From Vicinamibacteraceae bacterium (lineage in GTDB: Bacteria > Acidobacteriota > Thermoanaerobaculia > Multivoradales > Multivoraceae): a stretch of DNA of 39,322 bases. A program made the position numbers and the translations under genes. The stretch's first letter is position 1; each line of letters starts with the position of its first letter. The stretch spans positions 1 through 39,322 of the forward strand of contig JAAXHG010000101.1 of assembly GCA_012270995.1 (NCBI GenBank), read 5' to 3'. The notes beneath the pieces are model-generated. The model was not told where the DNA came from and made no database searches. It was given only the letters and a program-made list of their open reading frames with translations. Below are positions 1-6,870 of the stretch, in pieces.

Positions 1-29
1 GATCACTTCTCATTGGACAGCTCTTCTGC

Positions 30-58
30 TTGACAGTCCGCACCTTCCGGTGCAGTAT
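30..58 (+). promoter_or_regulatory. Predicted sigma-70-type promoter of the aro-his-trp operon
   Basis: A perfect -35 hexamer TTGACA at 30-35 is followed after 17 nt by CAGTAT at 53-58 (three of six matches to TATAAT). The spacer holds a 5-bp dyad, GCACC at 40-44 and GGTGC at 49-53, that could be an operator or chance. Transcription would start near 65 and give a leader of about 200 nt before aroDE. The -35 box is strong evidence and the -10 box weak. No other convincing promoter lies between here and aroDE. Confidence 0.5.
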
Positions 59-202
59 CCGGCGTCCTGGAGCCACTCCGACCCGTTCCACCGGCACCGC
101 GTCATGAACCCACCGGACAGCACTTTCGCCCTCGTCGCCGCCTCCGTCGCTCCGGCGACCGACGTTCACAACCGTGGAGCGAACGTCGCCGGCCTCATTG
201 AA

Positions 203-232
203 GTGTGGGCTCACGGTCACGGCAAGGGCTGA
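203..232 (+). CDS. Candidate Trp/His leader peptide
   Basis: A nine-codon frame starts at GTG 203 and reads M-W-A-H-G-H-G-K-G before TGA at 230-232. One Trp codon and two His codons in nine residues, 40 nt before an operon that makes exactly those two amino acids, is the pattern of an attenuation leader peptide. The same frame is open upstream to ATG 104 and ATG 50, so a longer leader is possible. No clear Shine-Dalgarno sequence precedes GTG 203, which is the main weakness. The role is inferred from composition and position only. Confidence 0.4.
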   Translation: MWAHGHGKG

Positions 233-233
233 A

Positions 234-267
234 CCCGGGCCAGGTCCCGGTACGCACGGTCCGGGAC
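234..267 (+). promoter_or_regulatory. Mutually exclusive leader hairpins
   Basis: GTCCCGG at 244-250 can pair with CCGGGAC at 261-267 (7 bp, 10-nt loop). The latter segment can instead pair from 258-265 with CCCGGGCC at 234-241 (8 bp including one G-U). The two pairings exclude each other, and the upstream partner begins 2 nt after the stop codon of the candidate leader peptide, so a ribosome stalled on Trp or His codons could change the balance. This is read from base pairing by eye; folding energies were not computed. Confidence 0.35.
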
Positions 268-271
268 GAGG

Positions 272-1858
272 GTGAGCGAGAAGACCTCCTTCCGGATCGA
301 AGGAGGTCTTCCCGTCTTGAACCCGACAACCGACGAACCCCGAACCGCCACCCCTACGGAGGTCGCACGGAGTGCGACCCTGGTGGCGTCGTTGACCGAG
401 GCGCCCAGCGCGTCCGGCGACGAGGTGCGCGCGCTCTCGGAGCAGGCGGACTGTCTGGAGGTGCGCGCGGACCTGGTCGGAGACGTCGACCCCGGGTGGT
501 TGCGGGAGCGCTTTGCGGGAGAGCTTCTCTACACGCTGCGCAGCGAGGCGGAGGGCGGTCGCGGTCCGGCTGAGGCGGAACGGCGGACGGCACTCCTCTC
601 CGCGGCGCAGGGATACGACCTCGTTGACATCGAGGCGGACCGCGATCTCGGCAGGGCCGTCCTGGACGCTGTCGAACCCCGGCGCCGCCTGGTGTCGTGG
701 CATGGCCGAGCGCGGAACCTGAAGGTCCTGCGGGGCCGCTTGAAACAGGTTTCCGGGGTCGAGGCGCGGCTCTACAAGCTGGTCACCGCCGCTGAGCGGT
801 CCGGAGACGAACTCGTGCCGCTCGAGCTGCTGCTCGGCGAGGCGCGCGACGACGTCGCCGCCTTCTCGATGGGCGCCGTCGGCGCCTGGACCCGGCTGGT
901 GGCGCCGCGTCTCGGCGCACCGTGGATCTACGGCGCCGCCGGGCCGCTGGCCGCGGCGCCCGGTCAGCCGCCCGTCGAACGGTTGCGGGTCGACTACGGC
1001 CTCCCGAACCTCCACCGCGCATCGCGGCTGTTCGGCGTCGTCGGCCACCCGGCGGCGCACAGCCTGTCGCCCAGGCTTCACAACGCCGGCTACCGCGACC
1101 GTGGCGAGGAGGCTCTCTACGTCGCCTTCGATGCGCCGAGCTTCGAGACATTCTGGCGCGAGGTCGTGCTCTCCGACTTCTTTGATCGGGCCGGCCTCCC
1201 GCTCGCCGGTCTGAGCGTGACCGCGCCGCACAAGGCGGCGGCCCTTGCAGCGGCCTCCGAAGCGGGAGACCTGGCGCGCGGGACCCAGGGCGCGAACACG
1301 CTGTTGCCATGCCGGAATGGCGCCGCGATCACGCGGTGGAGGGCGGAGAGCACGGATCCCGAGGGGGTTGTCGGTCCGCTTCGACGATGCGGCATCGATC
1401 TGGAGGACCGCGAGGCGGTGGTCATCGGCGCCGGCGGCGCCGGTCGGGCCGCCGCTCTCGGTCTGGCCGCGGCCGGCGCCCGCGTGGCACTCGCCAACCG
1501 CACGGAGTCGACCGGACGGGCTGCCGCCGAGTCGCTCGGGGTCGCCTTCGTGCCGCTCGATGAACTGGAACCCGGCGACTTCGACATCGTGGTCAACGCG
1601 ACTTCTCTCGGTCACCGGGCCGACGATGCGCTGCCCTGCGACCCGGCTGCGCTTCGAGCCTCGGCGGCCGCGGTCGAGTTGGTCTACGGCGGCGGTCCAA
1701 CGCCATGGAGCCGCGCGCTGGCGGCCAGGGGTCTGGTGGTCGTCGACGGGCGCGAGGTGCTCCTGCACCAGGGACTTGCCCAGTTCGAGGCGATGACCGG
1801 AACGGCCTTGCCCTTCGGGGTCGGGGCCGCCGCCCTGGGTCTGGAGCCGCGACGATGA
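272..1858 (+). CDS. aroDE: Bifunctional 3-dehydroquinate dehydratase / shikimate dehydrogenase
   Basis: The first half (about residues 35-240) is a type I 3-dehydroquinate dehydratase: EVRADL substrate loop, VSWHG with the catalytic His, YKLVTAA with the Schiff-base Lys and SMGAVGAWTR near the end. The second half (about 250-528) is shikimate dehydrogenase: HSLSPRLHN, SVTAPHK with the catalytic Lys, GANTLL, STD, the GAGGAGRAAA nucleotide loop followed by NRT, and a C-terminal QFEAMTG. Together they convert dehydroquinate to shikimate in the cytoplasm, feeding chorismate to the downstream trp genes. GTG 272 has a weak ribosome site; TTG 317, in the same frame, has a strong one at 300-307 and leaves both domains complete, so the true start may be 317. 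It overlaps hisZ by 4 nt (ATGA). Confidence 0.93.
   Translation: MSEKTSFRIEGGLPVLNPTTDEPRTATPTEVARSATLVASLTEAPSASGDEVRALSEQADCLEVRADLVGDVDPGWLRERFAGELLYTLRSEAEGGRGPAEAERRTALLSAAQGYDLVDIEADRDLGRAVLDAVEPRRRLVSWHGRARNLKVLRGRLKQVSGVEARLYKLVTAAERSGDELVPLELLLGEARDDVAAFSMGAVGAWTRLVAPRLGAPWIYGAAGPLAAAPGQPPVERLRVDYGLPNLHRASRLFGVVGHPAAHSLSPRLHNAGYRDRGEEALYVAFDAPSFETFWREVVLSDFFDRAGLPLAGLSVTAPHKAAALAAASEAGDLARGTQGANTLLPCRNGAAITRWRAESTDPEGVVGPLRRCGIDLEDREAVVIGAGGAGRAAALGLAAAGARVALANRTESTGRAAAESLGVAFVPLDELEPGDFDIVVNATSLGHRADDALPCDPAALRASAAAVELVYGGGPTPWSRALAARGLVVVDGREVLLHQGLAQFEAMTGTALPFGVGAAALGLEPRR
281..310 (+). promoter_or_regulatory. Perfect 11-bp hairpin occluding a strong Shine-Dalgarno sequence
   Basis: AAGACCTCCTT at 281-291 is exactly complementary to AAGGAGGTCTT at 300-310, with an 8-nt loop. 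The 3' arm contains AAGGAGGT, a near-ideal ribosome binding site, 9 nt before an in-frame TTG at 317. No U-tract follows, so a classical Rho-independent attenuator is less likely than translational control. If translation starts at GTG 272, the hairpin lies inside codons 4-13 of aroDE. Either way this is a strong structure at the operon's 5' end. Confidence 0.5.
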
Positions 1859-3021
1859 AGATCTCCGCCGGCCTGCCGACCGGAGTCTCGGCCGCCCTGT
1901 TCGACAGCGCCAGACGCCGCCGCCGGCTGGAGGCGCGTCTCTCGGCGCTGCTGGAGGAGCGCGGCTTCGCCGAGGTCCTGCTGCCCATCCTCGACTACTT
2001 CGAGCCCTACCGGCCGTTGCTGACGGGTCCGCGGCTGGAGCAGCTCTACCGCTTCGTGGACCGCGACGGTCAACTCTTGGTCTTGCGTGGCGACTTCACG
2101 CCGATGCTGGCGCGGTTGCTGGCGCCGCACCTCGACGAGCTGGAGCTGCCGCTGCGCCTCTACTACCGGGGCGATGTGGTGCGGCACCAGCCCCTCCGGC
2201 CCGGCCGGATGCGCGAGTACTCGCAGGTGGGCGCGGAGCTCCTCGGCGGCGACGAGGCCGAAGCGGACGAGAAGATGTTGACCCTGTTCTTCGACCTGCT
2301 GCTGGCAGCCCGTGGTGGACGTGCGCGTCGCGCCGAGAGCGGTCAGGCGCCCGGCCAGCAAGGCGCGACGAAGGAGCATACCGGGCCGTATTCGACCGAG
2401 GAGCAACACAGCTGGACGGGATGCATGGACGCTCGAATGCAGCGCGACGTTCGCCACGGGTTGCCTGAGGCGCGCGGGGAAGCCCCGGCGCCCGGCGACG
2501 GCGAGGAGCAGACCCTGCGCGTCGTGCTCGGTGTCGCCGGAGCGCTCGACGAGGCTCTGCTGGCGGCCGCCGGCGAACGGGAAGCCTCCGACCTCGCGCT
2601 GCGCATCGCCAGCCGCGACCGGACCGCGGCGCGCCGGGCCGGTCTGGCCGATGTCGTCGAACGCGGCTACCCGACGGACCTCTCGGTGCTGGGCGTCACG
2701 GCAGAGGCGGTGTCCGGGCTGCTCGGTCTGCGCGACCGGTTGTCTTCCGCGTACCGCGACGCCGGCGTCGAGGTCGAGGTCGACCTCGCCGAGTTCGCCG
2801 CCGCCGCCCTCGACCCGCGTATCGGTGTCGGCAATGGCCCGCGCGGCTACTACGACGGCCTGATGTTCGCTGCCTACGCGCCGGGGACCGCCCTGGCTCT
2901 CGGCGTCGGCGGCCGTTACGACAAGGTGTTCCGGTCGCTCAGCGGCGATTGCTCGGCGGTCGGGTTCTCGTTGGGTCTCGACCTGCTGCTGGAACTCGGC
3001 CTCGCGGAGGCGCGCTCATGA
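1855..3021 (+). CDS. hisZ: ATP phosphoribosyltransferase regulatory subunit HisZ
   Basis: This is a 388-residue class II tRNA-synthetase-like protein without aminoacylation function. HisZ forms a complex with the short catalytic HisG and supplies allosteric control by histidine. The N-terminal part (LLEERGFAEVLLPILDYFEPYRPLL, split here as RGFAEV and LPILDYFEPY) and LRGDFTPMLARLLA, YYRGDVVRHQ, REYSQVGAELLG match the family, as do RIGVGNGPRGYYDGLMF and ALGVGGRYDKV near the C-terminus. Residues about 156-220 are extra: they separate two pieces that normally sit about a dozen residues apart, have no likeness to HisZ and correspond to a DNA insertion. ATG 1855 overlaps the aroDE stop. The gene should still be functional because the frame is kept, but the insert lies inside the core fold. 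Confidence 0.9.
   Translation: MKISAGLPTGVSAALFDSARRRRRLEARLSALLEERGFAEVLLPILDYFEPYRPLLTGPRLEQLYRFVDRDGQLLVLRGDFTPMLARLLAPHLDELELPLRLYYRGDVVRHQPLRPGRMREYSQVGAELLGGDEAEADEKMLTLFFDLLLAARGGRARRAESGQAPGQQGATKEHTGPYSTEEQHSWTGCMDARMQRDVRHGLPEARGEAPAPGDGEEQTLRVVLGVAGALDEALLAAAGEREASDLALRIASRDRTAARRAGLADVVERGYPTDLSVLGVTAEAVSGLLGLRDRLSSAYRDAGVEVEVDLAEFAAAALDPRIGVGNGPRGYYDGLMFAAYAPGTALALGVGGRYDKVFRSLSGDCSAVGFSLGLDLLLELGLAEARS
2322..2524 (+). repeat. About 194-bp insertion inside hisZ, flanked by a 9-bp direct repeat
   Basis: TGCGCGTCG occurs at 2322-2330 and again at 2516-2524, 194 bp apart. The segment between them encodes the non-family residues of HisZ. Before the first copy the neighbouring frame reads V-V-D-V-R-V, and after the second copy the gene frame reads R-V-V-L-G, which suggests the original join VDVRVVLG. 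Because 194 is not a multiple of three, a compensating one-base change near 2312-2320 must be assumed. The insert is less GC-biased than the flanks. Origin as a mobile or dispersed element is inference. Confidence 0.45.
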
Positions 3022-3085
3022 TCACGTCTAGCTTGTCCATCACGTTTGTCGTACCCAACACACTCGGTCTGTCCACATGATCACG
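3018..3085 (+). repeat. 59-bp insertion or duplication at the hisZ-hisG junction
   Basis: ATGATCACG occurs at 3018-3026 and 3077-3085, each preceded by C, exactly 59 bp apart. Removing one unit would join the hisZ stop (TGA 3019-3021) to the hisG start as ATGA, the same overlap found at most other junctions of this operon. The 50-nt interior is noticeably poorer in G+C and has no gene. The simplest reading is a short insertion with a duplicated target of 9-10 bp. Confidence 0.5.
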
Positions 3086-3715
3086 ATTGGCCTGCCCAAG
3101 GGGCGGAACCTGGGCCCCGCGCGCGCCGCCCTCGCGGCCGCGGGACTGAATCTCGACGGCCTCGATTCCTCGCGGCTGCGCCAGCGTTTCCCCGACCAGA
3201 ACGTACTGGGGACTCCGGTCGAGGTCCTGCTGCTCAAGGACTGGGACCTGCCGCTCTACGTCGAGCACGGGATCGTCGACTGCGCGATCGTTGGCTCGGA
3301 CGTGCTCGAGGAAACGCAGCCCGACGTCTTCCGGCCGCTCCAGTTGAAGGACGGCAGGAGCCGCCTGTCGCTGATTGCCGAGACTCCCGAACTGCCGAAG
3401 CGGAGCGGCCAGCTCCGGGCGGCGACCCGCTACCCGACCTGGGCGGCGCGTCTGCTGGCCGCCCGGAACCTCCATGTCGAGGTGATCCACCTCGCCAGTT
3501 CGATCGAGCTTGGACCGCTGCTCGATCTGACCGACGTGGCGGTGGACATCGTTCAGACCGGCGGCACGCTCCGAGCCCACGACCTGCACGAAGTTGAGGT
3601 GCTGGCGGCCGTGGCCCCGACCTTCGTCGTCAACCGGGCGTCGTTTCACGCCCACCGCCGGCGGCTGAGCGGGCTGCTCGGCGCGCTCGAAGAGACGGAG
3701 ACCGGCGATGACTGA
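3077..3715 (+). CDS. hisG: ATP phosphoribosyltransferase, short catalytic form
   Basis: This 212-residue protein catalyses the first step of histidine synthesis, joining ATP and PRPP to N1-(phosphoribosyl)-ATP. The N-terminal PKGRNLGPARAAL and the phosphate-binding VDIVQTGGTLRAHDL are the family signatures. The length fits HisG-short, which lacks the C-terminal regulatory domain of the long form and depends on HisZ, encoded immediately upstream. ATG 3077 is the only reasonable start. The 55-nt gap before it is exceptional in this operon and is explained by the insertion there. The end overlaps hisD by 8 nt (ATGACTGA). Confidence 0.95.
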   Translation: MITIGLPKGRNLGPARAALAAAGLNLDGLDSSRLRQRFPDQNVLGTPVEVLLLKDWDLPLYVEHGIVDCAIVGSDVLEETQPDVFRPLQLKDGRSRLSLIAETPELPKRSGQLRAATRYPTWAARLLAARNLHVEVIHLASSIELGPLLDLTDVAVDIVQTGGTLRAHDLHEVEVLAAVAPTFVVNRASFHAHRRRLSGLLGALEETETGDD

Positions 3716-5096
3716 GGCTGGCGGTAGCGCGCTTCGAGTCCTCGCGGCCGGGAGTTCCGCCGGACGGGAACGCCTGGAGCTCCTCGACCGGCGGGGCAGC
3801 GGCGGCATCGCGGCGGAGATCCGCCAGGCGGCGGCGGAGATCGTGGACCAGGTCCGGGCCGGCGGCGACGCCGCTTTGCTTGAGGCGGTGCGCCGCTTCG
3901 ACGGCCATGACGTGTCCTCGGCGGCCGCACTACGTCTTGACGGTCCGGGCGCGGACTCATCCGGCGCGCCGGATCTCGGAACGCGGGCATCCTGCCCGCA
4001 TCCCGCTGGCGAAGCCATCGAGCCGCCAGTCCTCGAAGCCATCGACCGCGCCCGGAGTGCGATCGAGGCGTATCACCGCGCACTGCTGCGCGGCCCCGGC
4101 GTCGAGATCGTCGAGCGGGACGGCGTCCGGATCGAGGAGCGTCGAATCGCCATTCGTCGGGTCGGCCTCTACGTGCCGGGCGGCCGCTTCCCCTATCCGT
4201 CGACCGTGCTGATGACCGCGCTGCCGGCCCGGCTCGCCGGGGTCGAGGAGATCGTCGTCGCCACGCCGCCCGAGGCCTACCGGGACAGCCCGGTGCTGCG
4301 GCACGTTCTGGACCTGGTCGGAGTGGACGAGGTCTGGGGCATGGGCGGGGCCCACGCGGTCGCGGCCCTTGCCTACGGCACCGAGTCGATCTGCCCGGTC
4401 GACCTGATCGCCGGCCCGGGAAACGCCTGGGTGGCCGCGGCCAAGCGGCACGTCGCGTCGGATGTCGGCGTCGACCGCGACGCCGGGCCGTCCGAGGTCG
4501 TCATCGTCGCCACCGTAGGCGCTCCGGCCAGGTGCGTCGCCGCCGACCTGCTGGCGCAGGCGGAGCACGACCCGCTGGCGGTCGCGGTCCTGGTCACCGA
4601 CTCCGCCGAACTCGCGGAGAGCGTCCGCGGCGAAGTCGACTCGCGGCTCGCGGAGCTGCCGGCCGCCGAGACGGCCGCGGCTGCCCTGCATCAGTACGGC
4701 GCGGCCTTCGTCGCCGGCGACCTGGACGAGGCGATCGCGCTCGCCGAGCGCATCGCCCCAGAGCATCTGCAGTTGATGGGCGAGGCGGCCGAAGGGCGGG
4801 CCGGCGAACTTCGCAACGCCGGCGCGGTGTTCGTCGGGCCTTCGTCGCCGGTCGTGTTCGGGGACTACGTCGCCGGTCCCAGCCACGTTCTGCCCACCGG
4901 TGGCAGCGCGCGCTTTGCTTCCGGCCTCGGTACCGACGACTTCCTCCGGCGCAGCCACACCGTCCGCTTCTCCACCGAGGCCGCGGCGGCCTGGGCCGGC
5001 GCCGCCGAGGCGCTGGCGACCGCGGAGGGTTTGGCCGCGCATGCCGCGGCAGCGAGGCTCCGCCGCGGGTGCGACGACCGGGAGACCAGGCGATGA
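3708..5096 (+). CDS. hisD: Histidinol dehydrogenase
   Basis: A 462-residue zinc enzyme that oxidises L-histidinol to L-histidine with two NAD+, the last step of the pathway. Visible family motifs in order are GLYVPGGRFPYPST, AGPGNAWVAAAKRHV, AGPSEVVIVA, LLAQAEHDPLAVAVLV (zinc-binding Gln and His), APEHLQ, and GDYVAGPSHVLPTGG followed by GLGTDDFLRRS. The end EGLAAHAAAA carries the last zinc His. About 20 residues near 84-105 (GAPDLGTRASCPHPAGEAIE) are not part of the family and come from a palindromic repeat inserted in frame. ATG 3708 overlaps hisG, and the stop overlaps hisC by ATGA. Confidence 0.95.
   Translation: MTEAGGSALRVLAAGSSAGRERLELLDRRGSGGIAAEIRQAAAEIVDQVRAGGDAALLEAVRRFDGHDVSSAAALRLDGPGADSSGAPDLGTRASCPHPAGEAIEPPVLEAIDRARSAIEAYHRALLRGPGVEIVERDGVRIEERRIAIRRVGLYVPGGRFPYPSTVLMTALPARLAGVEEIVVATPPEAYRDSPVLRHVLDLVGVDEVWGMGGAHAVAALAYGTESICPVDLIAGPGNAWVAAAKRHVASDVGVDRDAGPSEVVIVATVGAPARCVAADLLAQAEHDPLAVAVLVTDSAELAESVRGEVDSRLAELPAAETAAAALHQYGAAFVAGDLDEAIALAERIAPEHLQLMGEAAEGRAGELRNAGAVFVGPSSPVVFGDYVAGPSHVLPTGGSARFASGLGTDDFLRRSHTVRFSTEAAAAWAGAAEALATAEGLAAHAAAARLRRGCDDRETRR
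3978..4003 (+). repeat. Palindromic repeat type A, inside hisD
   Basis: A 26-nt unit that differs at one position from the copy in hisH (6890-6915). Its core is a 7-bp hairpin, GCGGGCA at 3983-3989 and TGCCCGC at 3993-3999, with a 3-nt loop. It is read in frame as part of a segment that is extra compared with other HisD proteins. Confidence 0.6.
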
Positions 5097-6274
5097 CCGG
5101 CCGCGCCGAGCGGGCGGCGGCCCTCGTGCGGTCGGAGGTGCGCGATCTTTCGCTCTACTCGCTGCACCAGGTCGAGGCCCGCTACAAGCTCGACCAGAAC
5201 GAGGCGCCCTGGGATCTGCCGCGGTCGCTCAAGCGGGAGGCGCTGGCCCGACTGGCCGACCGGCCCTGGTCGGAGTACCCGGACTTCCACGCCGACCGGC
5301 TGCGCCGGCTGATCGGCGACCTGCACGAGTGGCCGATGGAGGGCGTCCTGGTCGGCAACGGCTCCGGCGAACTCCTCACGACCGTGCTCGAAGCGGTCGT
5401 CCGTCCAGGTCAGGAGGTGCTCATCTGCGATCCGAGTTTCAGTCCCTACAGGACGTTCGTCGGCCGCGCCGCCGGTAGGCCGCGGCACCTGCCACCGGCG
5501 CCCGACCTGAGTCTGCAGATGGACGAGCTCCAGGCCGAGGTCGACCGCGGCCCGCGGCGGCCGGTGCTCCTGTGCACGCCGAACAACCCGACCGGGGCGG
5601 CGGCGGATCCCGAAGCGGTGGAGCGCTTGGCGCGGTCGCTCGACGCGGCCCTGCTGCTCGACAACGCGTACGGCGAGTTCTGCCGCCACGACTACCGGCC
5701 GCTGCTGCGGGCGAACCCCAACGTCATCCTGTTCCGGACCCTGTCCAAGGCCTGGTCCCTGGGCGGCATCCGGCTTGGCTACCTGCTCGCCGCGCCGGAA
5801 CTCGTCGCCCAGTTGATCAAGGTCAAGTTGGCCTACAACGTCGGCCACGCCGCGGCTGCCATCGGCGAGGTGGCGCTGGAACACGCCGACCGCTTCCCGC
5901 GCCGGGTGGCGGTCGTGCGGGCGCGCCGCGAGCAGTGGGCGGCCATGCTCCGGGAGTTCGGCTTCGAGGTCTTCGACTCGGAGGCGAACTTCCTGCTGGC
6001 GCGCCACCCGCGCTGCACCGAGATCCGCGACGGTCTGGCCGCGGCCGGCGTCCTGGTCCGGGACGTGAGCCGCTACCCGGGACTCGCCAACTGCATGCGG
6101 ATCGGGATCGGCGCCGGGCCGGCCCTGCGTGCGACCCGGCGCGCCTTGGCCCGGATGTTGTCGGCCCCTGATGCGGCAGAAGGTCCGGAAGCCGACGCTT
6201 CGCGCCGGATGCCGGCTACGCCGGCGCACCCGGTGTCTGCCGGGCAGGCCCAAAACGCGGGAGGGAAACGATGA
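5093..6274 (+). CDS. hisC: Histidinol-phosphate aminotransferase
   Basis: A 393-residue class I/II PLP-dependent aminotransferase that converts imidazole-acetol phosphate and glutamate to histidinol phosphate. Motifs include KLDQNEAPWDLP near the N-terminus, GNGSGELL, CTPNNPTGA, LLDNAYGEF, SKAWSLGGIRLGYL with the PLP Lys at 219, and a C-terminal MRIGIG. The last roughly 30 residues (from about 365, rich in Ala, Pro and Arg) go beyond the usual end and include a palindromic repeat type B. ATG 5093 overlaps the hisD stop, and the hisC stop overlaps hisB. Confidence 0.94.
   Translation: MTGRAERAAALVRSEVRDLSLYSLHQVEARYKLDQNEAPWDLPRSLKREALARLADRPWSEYPDFHADRLRRLIGDLHEWPMEGVLVGNGSGELLTTVLEAVVRPGQEVLICDPSFSPYRTFVGRAAGRPRHLPPAPDLSLQMDELQAEVDRGPRRPVLLCTPNNPTGAAADPEAVERLARSLDAALLLDNAYGEFCRHDYRPLLRANPNVILFRTLSKAWSLGGIRLGYLLAAPELVAQLIKVKLAYNVGHAAAAIGEVALEHADRFPRRVAVVRARREQWAAMLREFGFEVFDSEANFLLARHPRCTEIRDGLAAAGVLVRDVSRYPGLANCMRIGIGAGPALRATRRALARMLSAPDAAEGPEADASRRMPATPAHPVSAGQAQNAGGKR
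6211..6236 (+). repeat. Palindromic repeat type B in the 3' end of hisC
   Basis: GCCGGC at 6211-6216 and again at 6220-6225 can form a 6-bp hairpin with a TAC loop, followed by GCACCCGGTGT. The 15 nt from 6222 (CGGCGCACCCGGTGT) recur exactly at 25119-25133. The unit is translated as part of a C-terminal extension of HisC. Confidence 0.5.
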
Positions 6275-6870
6275 GAACAGCGTCGATCGACCGGAAGACG
6301 TCCGAAACAGAGATCCGTGCCGAGTTGTCGCTCGACGGCGGCCCGAGCCGGCTCGATGTGCCGAACGGGTTCTTCTCGCACATGCTGGACGCTCTGTCCC
6401 GCCACGGCGGTCTGGGGCTCGACCTCGAAGCCCGCGGCGACACGGACATCGACCTCCACCACACGGTGGAGGACACCGGGATCGTGCTCGGCGACGCGCT
6501 CCGGGAGGCGCTCGGCGACCGCGCCGGCGTCCGCCGGTTCGCACACGCCTACGCCCCGCTCGACGAGGCGCTGGCGCGCGCCGTGGTCGACCTCTCCGGC
6601 CGGGGCTCCTTCCACTTCCGGCTGCCGCCGGACCTTGAGCAGGCCTGGGTCACGACCGAGTTTCCGCTCACGCTCGTGGGCGACTTCTTCGGCGCCTTTG
6701 CCGATCGCGGCCGGCTGACCCTGCACCTGGACGTGCTCTGCGGCCGCAACCCGCACCATGTGGCCGAGGCGTCGTTCAAGGCGGTGGCGATCGCGCTGCG
6801 GCAGGCGGTGTCCGTGCGCACCGGGGATGACCCCGAGGTGCCGAGCACGAAGGGGAGCCTGACGGCATGA
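6271..6870 (+). CDS. hisB: Imidazoleglycerol-phosphate dehydratase
   Basis: A 199-residue manganese-dependent enzyme that dehydrates imidazole-glycerol phosphate to imidazole-acetol phosphate. The two metal-binding repeats are visible as HHTVEDTGIVLGDAL and NPHHVAEASFKAVA, together with FFSHMLDALSRHG and TEFPLTLVGDF. It has no fused phosphatase domain (unlike enterobacterial HisB), so histidinol-phosphate phosphatase must be encoded elsewhere; none was found in this window. A good ribosome site, GGGAGGG, precedes ATG 6271, which overlaps the hisC stop. Confidence 0.95.
   Translation: MRTASIDRKTSETEIRAELSLDGGPSRLDVPNGFFSHMLDALSRHGGLGLDLEARGDTDIDLHHTVEDTGIVLGDALREALGDRAGVRRFAHAYAPLDEALARAVVDLSGRGSFHFRLPPDLEQAWVTTEFPLTLVGDFFGAFADRGRLTLHLDVLCGRNPHHVAEASFKAVAIALRQAVSVRTGDDPEVPSTKGSLTA

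Noticed and set aside
50..232. 60-codon frame before aroDE as a normal protein gene
   Set aside because: It has no family likeness, and its only notable part is the short Trp/His-rich end, which is better explained as a leader peptide.
1..271. T-box or known riboswitch upstream of the operon
   Set aside because: No T-box core (AGGGUGGNACCGCG-like) or other recognisable aptamer was found; only simple hairpins are visible.
783..1310. Long open frames antisense to aroDE, his, trp and ABC genes
   Set aside because: They are Arg/Pro/Ala-rich shadows caused by high GC content and lie opposite well-identified genes.
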